From: CAYTSA01 sp964440345
GTDB lineage: Bacteria > Desulfobacterota > Desulfovibrionia > Desulfovibrionales > Desulfovibrionaceae
DNA length: 17,637 bases
NCBI GenBank assembly: GCA_964440345.1
Contig: CAYTSA010000084.1
Span: forward strand, 1-17,637
Direction of reading: 5' to 3'
The notes beneath the pieces were generated by a model, which was not told the DNA's origin, searched no databases, and was given only the letters and a program-made list of their open reading frames with translations. Position 1 is the stretch's first letter. Every line of letters begins with the position of its first letter. A program made the translations under genes and the position numbers. Positions 1-6,454 of the stretch are shown here, one piece after another.

Positions 1-443
1 ACCGTGGCTAGGGTGCGACCGTGAAAGGAGCCTTCCAGGGTGATCACTTGGTAGGCGTTGCGGCCCTTCACCTTCTGCATGTAGCGCCGGGCCAGTTTGA
101 TGGCGGCCTCGTTGGCCTCCGCTCCAGAGTTGCAGAAAAACACCTTGTCCGCGCCGCTGGCGGCCACCAACCGTTCAGCCAGGGCGACCTGCTCCTCCTG
201 ATAGAACAGGTTGGAGACGTGGACCAGCGTGTCCAGAGCCTGCTTGGCCGCGGCAACCACCTTGGGATGCGAATGCCCCACGTTGGCCACGGCAATGCCG
301 GCCAGCAGGTCCACGTATTCCTTGCCGTCCAGATCGTAGAGCCGGGCTCCTTGCGCCCGGGATACGGCCAGGGGATACCGGCCGTAGGTGTTGCAGACAA
401 CGGCCTGCGTGCGTTGCCGTAAATCATGGAACAAATCTTTCAT
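1..443 (-). CDS. argD: Acetylornithine aminotransferase, N-terminal part (cut by window edge)
   Basis: PLP-dependent class III aminotransferase. In arginine synthesis it converts N-acetylglutamate semialdehyde and glutamate to N-acetylornithine and 2-oxoglutarate; it is cytoplasmic. About 147 codons are visible, read leftwards from ATG at 443-441, preceded by a strong Shine-Dalgarno (AGGGGG about 7 nt upstream). The N-terminus carries the family hallmarks NTYGRYPLAV, DLLAGIAVANVGHSHP, FFCNSGAEANEAAIKLAR (cofactor phosphate region) and GSFHGRT. The PLP lysine lies in the missing half. Other class III transaminases (succinylornithine, 4-aminobutyrate) are possible, but the GIAVANVGHSHP and SNLFYQ wording is typical of ArgD. 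It is downstream of, and co-oriented with, dut and the membrane protein, but a 300-bp gap suggests its own promoter. Confidence 0.88.
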   Translation of the reverse strand, partial: MKDLFHDLRQRTQAVVCNTYGRYPLAVSRAQGARLYDLDGKEYVDLLAGIAVANVGHSHPKVVAAAKQALDTLVHVSNLFYQEEQVALAERLVAASGADKVFFCNSGAEANEAAIKLARRYMQKVKGRNAYQVITLEGSFHGRTLAT

Positions 444-621
444 AATCTGCCCCCTAAAATAAAACGTTGATAACAGTAAGCTGCGAAAGCCATTGACGCC
501 ATGCATGAAAATACATAAAAAAGAAGAAAAAGGATAAAAAGCAATGCCCACAAAAAATATTTTTTCTGTTCACCATATGTGGCTATGCAGCTAGCTCCGA
601 ATAGTGGTAGTCATTCATTAA

Positions 622-666
622 AAGCCTCCAATATTGCTGAACTTTGAGCTGTTCAACAGGAGGCTT
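622..666. repeat. Long bulged inverted repeat
   Basis: The arms are AAGCCTCC (622-629) with GGAGGCTT (659-666), and TGCTGAAC (635-642) with GTTCAACA (651-658, one mismatch). An unpaired AATAT lies on the left side and the loop is 8 nt. The inner CTGTTCAACAG (649-659) is itself a palindrome. No T-tract follows on either strand, so it is probably not an intrinsic terminator. It may be part of a mobile-element end. Confidence 0.5.
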
Positions 667-689
667 CCAATATATTCCTGCAACTGTCA

Positions 690-725
690 AACTCTACGAG
701 TCCCCCGGCAAAGCCGAGGGTTTAC
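690..725. mobile_element. Possible IS200/IS605-type end remnant
   Basis: The hairpin CCCCGGC-AAA-GCCGAGGG (about 706-721) resembles the short GC-rich subterminal palindromes that IS200/IS605 transposases recognise in place of terminal inverted repeats. No tnpA or tnpB lies nearby, so this would be a solo end. The evidence is only the shape of the hairpin and its isolated position. A weak terminator is the alternative. Confidence 0.25.
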
Positions 726-747
726 CTTGATTAAATTAGCTTACAAC

Positions 748-1467
748 TCATCTCTCTCCGCTCAGCCACCGCAAACCCTGGTAGAACTGCGGCGCCGCCG
801 TAACAAATGTATAGGCCCCGAAAAGCAGCATGAACGCCGAGGCCGTAGAACTCTGGGCAAAACGGCTTTCGTCCGCTGCGGCCAAAGCAAACTCCAGGGC
901 GCCGCCCAGCAGCAGGGCCGCCCCGCCCACACGCCGCACCCAGGGGTTGCGCACAGCCTTGTCCAGAAACGCTATCCGCATAGCCTGGGGCAGCAGCATC
1001 TGGCCCACGTCCAGCCGGTCCGCCGCTTTGCAAAGTGCTATGGCAAACTCCACAAAGGGCGCCAGCCCCATGAACAACAAGCCGGTCTCCACGCCCATAT
1101 CCGGCCCCAGCGCCGCGATTGAATCAGCTCCTTGCAGAGCCCGGCCCAGCGCGTCCGCAGCCGCCGCCAACAATACGCCGCCCAGGGTTAGGGCCGCCAG
1201 CCGGCAACGCAGCACTCCGTCCAGGCCGCGCTTCCACGCCGCCCGGCTGTTTCCTGCCGCCTCGTCCAGGTAACTGACGCCTAGCGCTGCGCCGGGCAGC
1301 GACTGGACGACGGCCGTCAGCCCCAGGGCGGCCATGCCGTGCACTGCTCCCAGCCCCTGTTGCAATTCCTCCTCGCCGGCCAGCTCCACCAGGCAACCCA
1401 AAAGCAGGAGCAATCCCATGGTCAGCTCCAGCCGCGGAGAGTACAGGATGCGCTGCAATCTACTCAC
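748..1467 (-). CDS. Hydrophobic membrane protein of unknown function
   Basis: This 239-residue product does not match a family I recognise. It has hydrophobic stretches at about residues 15-30, 44-60, 91-107, 122-145 and 180-196 and near 215-228, suggesting four to six membrane segments in the inner membrane. The N-terminus reads MSRLQRILYSPRLELTMG. The start is GTG at 1467-1465, with only a weak purine-rich stretch upstream; the nearby ATG at 1469 is in another frame. The gene lies between dut and argD on the same strand, but the 146-bp palindromic element separates it from dut. Codon use is GC-rich like its neighbours, so it is probably a real native gene. Confidence 0.65.
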   Translation of the reverse strand: MSRLQRILYSPRLELTMGLLLLLGCLVELAGEEELQQGLGAVHGMAALGLTAVVQSLPGAALGVSYLDEAAGNSRAAWKRGLDGVLRCRLAALTLGGVLLAAAADALGRALQGADSIAALGPDMGVETGLLFMGLAPFVEFAIALCKAADRLDVGQMLLPQAMRIAFLDKAVRNPWVRRVGGAALLLGGALEFALAAADESRFAQSSTASAFMLLFGAYTFVTAAPQFYQGLRWLSGER

Positions 1468-1486
1468 ATTCTTTGCGAAGCCCTAA

Positions 1487-1632
1487 CAGTCTGTTGAAAA
1501 GTCCGATTTCGCAGGCTGTTCAAAAAACACGAGGGCAAGGCGCAAAAAAAGTTCAAGATCGACGCGTATATTTACTACGCGAGATTGTGAGCTTTTTTAA
1601 GCAACGCAGCCTTCGTGGATTTCAACAGCCTG
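1487..1632. repeat. 146-bp palindromic dispersed element (MITE-like)
   Basis: The ends are inverted repeats with one mismatch: CAGTCTGTTGAAA at 1487 against TTTCAACAGCCTG ending at 1632. Inner arms also pair: CACGAGGGCAAGGCGC with the complement of GCAACGCAGCCTTCGTG, AAAAAAGTTCAAGATC with the complement of GATTGTGAGCTTTTTT, and CGCGTA with TACGCG around a short loop at 1563-1581. The whole element can therefore fold into one long hairpin. A second CAGGCTGTT copy at 1512 echoes the end. It encodes nothing and resembles non-autonomous miniature elements scattered between genes in deltaproteobacteria (recognition from memory). Confidence 0.75.
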
Positions 1633-2139
1633 CTATCGCGCTCCTGTGTGGCCAAAGCCCCCCGCGCCGCGCTCGGTGCCGTCCAGACAAGCGCAGGGTT
1701 CATACCAGGCCGCAAAGTAAGGCAGAAAGATCAGTTGAGCTATGCGGTCGCCCGGCTCCACCACGCGCTCCTCCTGCGAGGTGTTCAGCAAAAAAACGAT
1801 GATCTCGCCGCGGTAGTCGGGGTCTATGACTCCCACGCCCTGGGCCACGGCGAGGCCGTGCTTGGCGCCCAGTCCGGAGCGAGAAAAAACAAATCCCGCC
1901 ACGCCGGGCTGCGTGGGCTGCACGGCCACGCCGGTTCCTATCTTGGCCCGCTCTCCTGGGCCAATGCGCACAGGTTCTTCCAGACAGGCCCGCAAATCCA
2001 CGCCGGCAGAATATTCCGTGGCCGGCTCCAGCCGGCTGACCCCGTCTGCGCTGCGGTAGGGGCACGCCTCTCCACGCAAAAAACATATCTTCACCGGCAG
2101 GCGGCCCTGGCCGGCCTGCGCATCTTTATGTTGCATCAT
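1633..2139 (-). CDS. dut: dUTP diphosphatase
   Basis: Hydrolyses dUTP to dUMP and pyrophosphate in the cytoplasm, keeping uracil out of DNA and feeding dTMP synthesis; active as a homotrimer. All five family motifs are present in order: AGVDLRA, RSGLG, GVIDPDYRGEI (with the catalytic Asp), GDRIAQLIF and the C-terminal arm RGAGGFGHTG. The length of 168 residues is normal with a short N-terminal extension. ATG at 2139 follows a good AGGGAG ribosome site; the ATG at 2136 is the alternative. The TAG stop (1635-1633) lies directly against the right end of the palindromic element, so the gene is intact but its 3' untranslated region is that element. Confidence 0.93.
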   Translation of the reverse strand: MMQHKDAQAGQGRLPVKICFLRGEACPYRSADGVSRLEPATEYSAGVDLRACLEEPVRIGPGERAKIGTGVAVQPTQPGVAGFVFSRSGLGAKHGLAVAQGVGVIDPDYRGEIIVFLLNTSQEERVVEPGDRIAQLIFLPYFAAWYEPCACLDGTERGAGGFGHTGAR

Positions 2140-2193
2140 GCTCCCTCACGTGTAATGGAAACGCCATGTTCGTAGGTTATCAAGAACAAACTG

Positions 2194-2222
2194 ACGATAC
2201 GCCAGCACCCCGGGGAAGTCAA
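2194..2222 (-). promoter_or_regulatory. Likely sigma-70 promoter for dut
   Basis: On the minus strand TTGACT (2222-2217) is followed after exactly 17 nt by TATCGT (2199-2194), about 55 nt upstream of the dut start. It lies in the divergent spacer between dut and the glucan phosphorylase. Confidence 0.45.
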
Positions 2223-2284
2223 AAAGCGCTCCCCGAATGTACGTTCCGTACGCGCCCACCATTTGAAATGCGAGGAGGACACGC

Positions 2285-4855
2285 ATGCAGCCATTGCGAC
2301 AATATAACGTATCGCCCAAGCTTCCCAAGAAACTGGAGCAGCTCTGGGACCTGGCCTACAACCTGCTGTTTTCATGGAACTACGAGCTGGAGCAGATTTT
2401 TTCCTCCATGGACCAGAACTTGTGGCGGGACTGCTCCAAAAACCCGGTGGCTTTTCTTGGCGCCCTGGACCAGCGAAAGCTGGAACAGTTCACCGCAGAC
2501 GGCCTTTTTCTGGACCGCATCAACACCGTCTCCCAGCGGCTGAAAGCCTATACGACTCAGGAACACTCGCCCCTGCCGGATGTGCCAGCGCACAAAAAGG
2601 GACAGCCGGCTATCGCCTATTTCAGCCTGGAATACGGCGTTTCCATGTCCCTGCCCATCTATTCTGGAGGCCTTGGCATCCTGGCCGGCGACCACTTAAA
2701 ATCCGCCAGCGACTTGAACGCCCCTCTGGTCGGCATTGGGCTGTGCTACGGCCAAGGCTATTTTCGCCAGTACCTGACGCCCGACGGCTGGCAGCAGGAG
2801 CGTTACCCCAACCACAACTTTGAACAGATGCCCTTGTCCCTGTGCACAGACCAAGACGGCAACGAAATCCGCATCCAGGTGGACCTGGCTGGCCAGCCGC
2901 TACACGCCCGCATCTGGAAGGCCCAGGTGGGCCGCGTGGCCCTCTACCTGCTGGACGCCAACGTGCATGAAAACCCGAACTATCTGCGCCAGATAACCGC
3001 CCAGCTCTATGGCGGAGGCCTGGAAATGCGCATCTGGCAGGAAATCCTGCTGGGCATAGGCGGGGTCAAGGCTCTGCGCGCCCTGGGCCTGGAGCCCCCG
3101 GTCATCCACATGAACGAAGGCCACTCCGCCTTTGCCGGGCTGGAGCGCATCCGGCTGTTCATGACCGAGCACAGCCTGCCCTTTGAGGCGGCCATGGAAA
3201 TAGCCGCATCCACGTCCATCTTCACCACGCACACCCCGGTGCCTGCAGGCAACGATCGGTTTTCGCCAGAGCTGATGCAGCGCTATTTCGAAGGCTACGC
3301 CAGAGCCATGGGCATAGCCTTCAAGGTGTTGCTGGCCCTGGGACGGGAAGACCCCCGGGATGATTCCGAGCCCTTCTGCATGACCGTGCTGGCCCTGCGG
3401 CTCTCGCGGATTTCCAACGGCGTCTCCCTGTTGCACGGCCATGTTTCCCGCAACATGTGGAAGCGCATCTGGCCCATGTATCCAGTGGAGGACGTACCCA
3501 TCGGCGCCATCACCAACGGCGTGCACCCAGCCACCTGGGTGGCCCCGGACATCGCCCTGCTCTACGACCGCTACCTGGGTCCAGGCTGGCGTGAGGAGTC
3601 CGACTGCGAGCGTGTCTGGTCCCAGGCGCAGTCCATTTCTGAAAACGAACTGTGGCGCACCCACGAGCGGCTGCGCGCCCGGCTGGTGGACTACGTGCGC
3701 CAGCGGCTGAAAAAACAGCTGGAGGCAAAGGGCGCCCGGCGCAAGATGGTAGAAGCCGCCCTGGAAATTCTGGACCCAGAGGCGCTGACCATCGGCTTTG
3801 CCCGCCGCTTCGCCACCTACAAGCGAGCCAGCCTGCTGCTCAAGGACAAGGAACGGTTCCGCCGGCTGCTCACGGACGCCAAGCGGCCCATCCAGTTCAT
3901 CTTTGCCGGCAAGGCCCACCCGGCTGACAACGAGGGCAAAAAACTCATCCAGGAGCTCATCTCCTTTGCCCGGGAAGAAGACGTGCGTATGCATGTGGCT
4001 TTTCTGGAAGACTACGATATGGGCATTGCCCACCACATGGTTTCCGGCTGCGACGTGTGGCTGAACACGCCGCGCCGGCCCCTGGAGGCCTGCGGAACCA
4101 GCGGCATGAAAGCATTGGTCAACGGCGTGTTGAACTTCTCCACCCTGGACGGCTGGTGGGACGAAGCCTACCGGCCGGACAATTCCGTTGGCTTTGCCAT
4201 TGGCCAGGGCGAAGAATACGAGGACACCGAGTACGGCGACTTTGTGGAAAGCCAGACCATCTACAATGTGCTGGAGAATGAAATTATCCCCACATTTTAC
4301 GACCGCGGCCGGGATAATCTGCCCCGGTCGTGGATACGCAAGATGAAACTGGCCTTGGCCGAGGTGGCGCCGCAATATTCCTCCCACCGCATGGTGGCCG
4401 ACTATGTGAAAGACGCTTACATTCCAGCTGCCAAAAACTACGAACGGCTGAGCAAAGATACGTTTGGCCCGGCCAAGTCTTTGGCTTCCTGGCGCATGCA
4501 CGCCATGACGAACTGGTCCAGCCTGGACGTGAAGGGCGTCAAAGCGCCGGACACGGGCTCCATCGACGTGCGCCAGGAATTGCCCGTGGAGTGCTTCGTA
4601 CACCTGGGGGGCCTCTCCACCGACGACATCCTGGTGGAAATATACGCTGGCCCTCTGGACGCCGAGGGACGCTTCCGGCAGCGCCGCACCGCGCCCATGG
4701 CGCCCTCAGGCAAGCCCACGGACGGCTGGCAACTTTACAAGGGCTCGGTAACAGCCGAGGAGGTGGGCCGCTTTGGCCTCACCGTGCGCGTGGCCCCAAA
4801 CCATCCACTGCTCATGGACCCGCACAGCCTGGGCCTCATCCACTGGGCCAGCTGA
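2285..4855 (+). CDS. glgP: Alpha-glucan phosphorylase (DUF3417 + GT35)
   Basis: Releases glucose-1-phosphate from glycogen or maltodextrin with inorganic phosphate in the cytoplasm. The 856 residues divide into an N-terminal DUF3417 region (about 8-120, with LEQLWDLAYNLLFSWN), then the GT35 phosphorylase core: YFSLEYGVSMSLPIYSGGLG, VIHMNEGHSAFA, FTTHTPVPAGNDRF, ITNGVHPATW, RFATYKRASLL, and the PLP-binding GTSGMKA with Lys609. The short-form layout is that of the bacterial alpha-glucan phosphorylase (AlgP/MalP-like) group rather than E. coli GlgP. ATG at 2285 has a GAGGAGG site 6 nt upstream. The gene stands alone, divergent from dut, and ends at a strong terminator. A glycogen store used during fasting of sulfate reducers is the likely role (known biology of the group, not seen here). 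Confidence 0.93.
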   Translation: MQPLRQYNVSPKLPKKLEQLWDLAYNLLFSWNYELEQIFSSMDQNLWRDCSKNPVAFLGALDQRKLEQFTADGLFLDRINTVSQRLKAYTTQEHSPLPDVPAHKKGQPAIAYFSLEYGVSMSLPIYSGGLGILAGDHLKSASDLNAPLVGIGLCYGQGYFRQYLTPDGWQQERYPNHNFEQMPLSLCTDQDGNEIRIQVDLAGQPLHARIWKAQVGRVALYLLDANVHENPNYLRQITAQLYGGGLEMRIWQEILLGIGGVKALRALGLEPPVIHMNEGHSAFAGLERIRLFMTEHSLPFEAAMEIAASTSIFTTHTPVPAGNDRFSPELMQRYFEGYARAMGIAFKVLLALGREDPRDDSEPFCMTVLALRLSRISNGVSLLHGHVSRNMWKRIWPMYPVEDVPIGAITNGVHPATWVAPDIALLYDRYLGPGWREESDCERVWSQAQSISENELWRTHERLRARLVDYVRQRLKKQLEAKGARRKMVEAALEILDPEALTIGFARRFATYKRASLLLKDKERFRRLLTDAKRPIQFIFAGKAHPADNEGKKLIQELISFAREEDVRMHVAFLEDYDMGIAHHMVSGCDVWLNTPRRPLEACGTSGMKALVNGVLNFSTLDGWWDEAYRPDNSVGFAIGQGEEYEDTEYGDFVESQTIYNVLENEIIPTFYDRGRDNLPRSWIRKMKLALAEVAPQYSSHRMVADYVKDAYIPAAKNYERLSKDTFGPAKSLASWRMHAMTNWSSLDVKGVKAPDTGSIDVRQELPVECFVHLGGLSTDDILVEIYAGPLDAEGRFRQRRTAPMAPSGKPTDGWQLYKGSVTAEEVGRFGLTVRVAPNHPLLMDPHSLGLIHWAS

Positions 4856-4884
4856 CGCAATCTTGCAGCCCATCCGCCGCCGCC

Positions 4885-4921
4885 AACGCCGCCCGAGCCA
4901 TTGCGCTCCGGGCGGCGTTTT
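4885..4921 (+). terminator. Intrinsic terminator after glgP
   Basis: A perfect 11-bp stem AACGCCGCCCG / CGGGCGGCGTT with a 13-nt loop ends in TTTT, 30 nt after the phosphorylase stop. Confidence 0.88.
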
Positions 4922-4987
4922 GCGACAAAACATCTTGAAGAGCCCTTCTTCACTAGCGCATTTTCGCGTTGAGACAACGCTGGCTTC

Positions 4988-5010
4988 TGAAATAATATAT
5001 TATTATTTCA
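4988..5010. repeat. Perfect AT-rich palindrome
   Basis: The arms TGAAATAATA and TATTATTTCA surround TAT. The 10-bp arms match perfectly. It could be a protein-binding site or the remains of an element end; there is no adjacent gene for it to regulate directly. Confidence 0.5.
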
Positions 5011-5102
5011 AGCAAATGTATATTTCTAAGAACACAACAAGGGGAACATTGTGTTGCGCAAAGTTATAAGAACAGCCACAGCCCCGCTCTGCGCGGACGA
5101 GG

Positions 5103-5123
5103 CCCGGCTGCAAAGCAGCCGGG
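5103..5123. repeat. GC hairpin with AAA loop
   Basis: CCCGGCTGC - AAA - GCAGCCGGG is a perfect 9-bp stem with a 3-nt loop. No T-tract follows on either strand. It has the same GC stem and AAA loop style as the hairpin at 706-721, so both might be IS200/IS605-like subterminal hairpins. Confidence 0.5.
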
Positions 5124-5287
5124 GCAGGATATTAACATCATTCTGCTCCAAGTAATACATGCATCCAAACATTTTCAATGCTACAATGGTATAACATGTA
5201 AAAAATCCACGTTACGTTCGGAACACCAAACAAATAGAATGCGTTTGCAAACACAAATCTATCTCCATCGAGCCCTTGCCGCCATGC

Positions 5288-5455
5288 TCAATGGGGCAGA
5301 TACCCATAACTGCCTGGACGGCGCGCCTCATTTGCAGCAATGGCATTAAGAACCGGCGCCAAACGCGAGAAAAAATCTCCACTCTCGCGGCAGAACAGCT
5401 TGACAAAGGCTGCAGGCGGGTCTACAAACTGCTCCTTCGCTGAACGGGCGCTCAC
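5288..5455 (-). CDS. Doubtful 55-codon open frame
   Basis: Reads from GTG at 5455 to a UGA at 5290-5288. The composition (AKEQFVDPPAAFVKLFCRES, then LAPVLNAIAANEARRPG) looks protein-like, but I recognise no family. The frame would stay open to about 5139 if the UGA were ignored, but that later part looks like chance. It overlaps, antisense, the probable tRNA-Lys promoter. It may be a decayed gene fragment linked to the neighbouring integrase scrap. Confidence 0.18.
   Translation of the reverse strand: MSARSAKEQFVDPPAAFVKLFCRESGDFFSRLAPVLNAIAANEARRPGSYGYLPH
5400..5428 (+). promoter_or_regulatory. Sigma-70 promoter of tRNA-Lys
   Basis: A perfect -35 TTGACA (5400-5405), a 17-nt spacer and -10 TACAAA (5423-5428) would start transcription near 5435, giving a leader of about 45 nt before the tRNA. 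Confidence 0.7.
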
Positions 5456-5479
5456 TCTGCCAGTCCCTCGGCGCTGCCT

Positions 5480-5555
5480 GGGCCATTAGCTCAATTGGTA
5501 GAGCAGCGGACTCTTAATCCGTTGGTTCAAAGTTCGAGTCTTTGATGGCCCACCA
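5480..5555 (+). tRNA. tRNA-Lys (anticodon CTT)
   Basis: A complete 76-nt cloverleaf. The acceptor stem is GGGCCAT / ATGGCCC (5480-5486 with 5545-5551), the D-arm contains AGCTCAATTGGTAGAGC, the anticodon arm is GCGGA-CTCTTAA-TCCGT giving CTT, the T-arm contains GGTTCAAAGTTCGAGTC, and the discriminator A is followed by an encoded CCA. It has its own promoter upstream and terminator downstream. The 3' half of tRNA-Lys is a common integrase target, and an integrase scrap lies right behind it. Confidence 0.96.
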
Positions 5556-5562
5556 GAATATC

Positions 5563-5597
5563 AAGGGGTTACGCGACATTGTCCGTAGCCCCTTTTT
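5563..5597 (+). terminator. Intrinsic terminator after tRNA-Lys
   Basis: The stem AAGGGGTTACG / CGTAGCCCCTT (one G-T pair) has a 10-nt loop and ends in TTTTT at 5593-5597. It follows the CCA end by 7 nt. Confidence 0.82.
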
Positions 5598-5700
5598 CGT
5601 GGTGTGGGACTTTTGCGTGGACCTGCTCGAAAACCCGCATGGTTTCTTGCTCCGCGCTTCCCATGCTGTGGAGATATATCTCCGTTGTTGTTTTGTTCAG
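5569..5700 (-). pseudogene. C-terminal scrap of a tyrosine recombinase (integrase)
   Basis: The last 42 residues of a 66-codon open frame (5769-5569) read as the end of a phage/island integrase. NKTTTEIYLHSMGSAEQETM matches the family's TTEIYLHSIG end, and the Tyr in TEIYLH aligns with the catalytic nucleophile. The rest of the catalytic domain (RHxxR box, N-terminal DNA-binding part) is missing. Upstream of the Lys-Thr-Thr-Thr the frame (CIVHNLPKLN) no longer looks like an integrase. The 3' end points at, and lies next to, the tRNA-Lys 3' end. This is the usual geometry of an island integrase beside its attachment site, now decayed. Confidence 0.65.
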
Positions 5701-5733
5701 CTTTGGTAAATTATGAACTATGCAATTATGTTC

Positions 5734-5794
5734 GCGGTAGGAACCGCTCTTTCGAGCGGCCCCCCGCACATATCCCAGCGAGCGGAACTACCGC
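5734..5794. repeat. Nested inverted repeat with two alternative folds
   Basis: The outer arms GCGGTAGGAACCGCTC and GAGCGGAACTACCGC pair with a small internal mismatch. The inner CCGCTC (5744-5749) can pair instead with a nearer GAGCGG (5754-5759) across a TTTC loop. The two folds exclude each other. No gene lies directly behind it on the plus strand; on the minus strand it is downstream of doxX and upstream of the integrase scrap. Confidence 0.6.
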
Positions 5795-5862
5795 ACTGGG
5801 CTCCTACCTCGGGTGTCTGGCGTAGAAACGCTCGACGCCCCCTCCTGGGCCTTGTCCTTCAA

Positions 5863-5967
5863 GCGGCAGTGCGAGTTGCGGCAGTGTGAGTTGCGGCAGT
5901 GCGAGTTGCGGCAGTGCGAGTTGCGTCAGTGCGAGTTGCGTCAGTGTGAGTTGCGGCAGTGCGCCTT
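5863..5967. repeat. Seven-copy 15-bp tandem repeat
   Basis: The units read GCGGCAGTGCGAGTT with changes at two or three positions: units 5 and 6 have GCGT, units 2 and 6 have GTGAG, and the last ends GCGCCTT. The array is contiguous with no spacers, so it is not a CRISPR. It begins 11 bp past the doxX stop and, in the doxX frame, is followed immediately by another stop (5859-5861). The 15-bp period keeps all reading frames open. Confidence 0.95.
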
Positions 5968-5978
5968 TCTGCGCAAGG

Positions 5979-6452
5979 TCATGCACAGGAACATTGCGAG
6001 ACGCATGCTTTTTCCCTTTGCGACGACAGCTTCCGGTACACAAGGGCGGCGCCAAGCCCGAGGACGATAAACAACCCGTCGCGGACCACATACCAGAGCA
6101 TGCTGTGCTGCTGATCTGCGCTTGTGGAAAAGCAGCCGCAGCCCACATCGAGGCCTCTGAAATAGTTGACGACCAGAGTGGTCCAGAAGAGGAGAAGCAG
6201 CAGGTTGGCCAGAACAAGGGCGCTTGCCCGCCACACTCCGGCCAGCAATTGCAAGCCAAGGACCAGCTCCAGCCAGGGCAGGACCAAAGCCGTCACGTTG
6301 CTCAGCGCATCCGGCAGAACTTTGTAGTCCCGCACGATGCTGGCGAAAGCAGCAGGGTGCAGAATCTTGTCCACGCTGGCGGCTATAAAGACGCCTCCCA
6401 GTGCGAGGCGCAGAAGCAGGTCTGCCGACTTCAGATTGAGCAAACTGGCCAT
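5979..6452 (-). CDS. MauE/DoxX-family redox-associated membrane protein
   Basis: A 157-residue inner-membrane protein with four predicted segments (about residues 11-27, 54-72, 77-96, 122-138). The N-terminal RLALGGVFIAASVDKILHP and the DVGCGCF motif (Cys105, Cys107) after segment 3 are typical of the MauE branch of the DoxX superfamily. These proteins assist disulfide or cofactor maturation of periplasmic enzymes, usually beside thioredoxin-like proteins. A Cys-rich tail ends in CVSQCSCA. The ATG follows the rhodanese stop after 2 bp, with AAGGGA as ribosome site, so the two are translationally linked. Last gene of the minus-strand cassette. The substrate is unknown; a partner for the selenoprotein or rhodanese is my inference. 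Confidence 0.8.
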   Translation of the reverse strand: MASLLNLKSADLLLRLALGGVFIAASVDKILHPAAFASIVRDYKVLPDALSNVTALVLPWLELVLGLQLLAGVWRASALVLANLLLLLFWTTLVVNYFRGLDVGCGCFSTSADQQHSMLWYVVRDGLFIVLGLGAALVYRKLSSQREKACVSQCSCA

Positions 6453-6454
6453 GA

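Larger units (their letters stand above)
444..747. other. Intergenic region with hairpins, no gene seen
   Basis: AT-rich gap between argD and the membrane protein gene. It holds an A/T palindrome (AAAAAATATTTTTT, 552-565), a bulged hairpin at 622-666 and a GC hairpin at 706-721. No reading frame here looks coding. The argD promoter should lie in the AT-rich part (450-570), but I cannot name clear -35/-10 boxes. Confidence 0.5.
4922..5399. other. Gene-poor intergenic region
   Basis: This 480-bp stretch has no convincing gene. It contains a 23-bp AT palindrome (4988-5010), a GC hairpin (5103-5123) and, on the minus strand, a weak open frame that ends at a UGA (5290-5288). Base composition swings from AT-rich to GC-rich, as in a region built from several insertions or decayed DNA. 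Confidence 0.45.

Noticed and set aside
2900..4603. 567-codon open frame opposite glgP
   Set aside because: Antisense shadow of a high-GC gene; the plus-strand frame has all phosphorylase motifs, and this one has none and an odd His/Gln/Val-rich composition.
5288..5290. UGA in the 5139-5455 minus frame as Sec
   Set aside because: No suitable hairpin after it, no Cys or Sec-like motif around it, and the downstream part does not look like protein.
5863..5967. CRISPR array
   Set aside because: Units are 15 bp and contiguous, with no spacers and no cas genes.
5979..5981. doxX UGA stop as a second selenocysteine codon
   Set aside because: The nearby hairpin (TGCGC-AGAAAG-GCGCA) puts its loop only 8 nt after the UGA, too close for a bacterial SECIS, and the extension is only repeat sequence.
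5804..6259. 151-codon minus frame containing QLALP-like repeats
   Set aside because: Created by the 15-bp tandem array plus the wrong frame of doxX; no ribosome site or family match.
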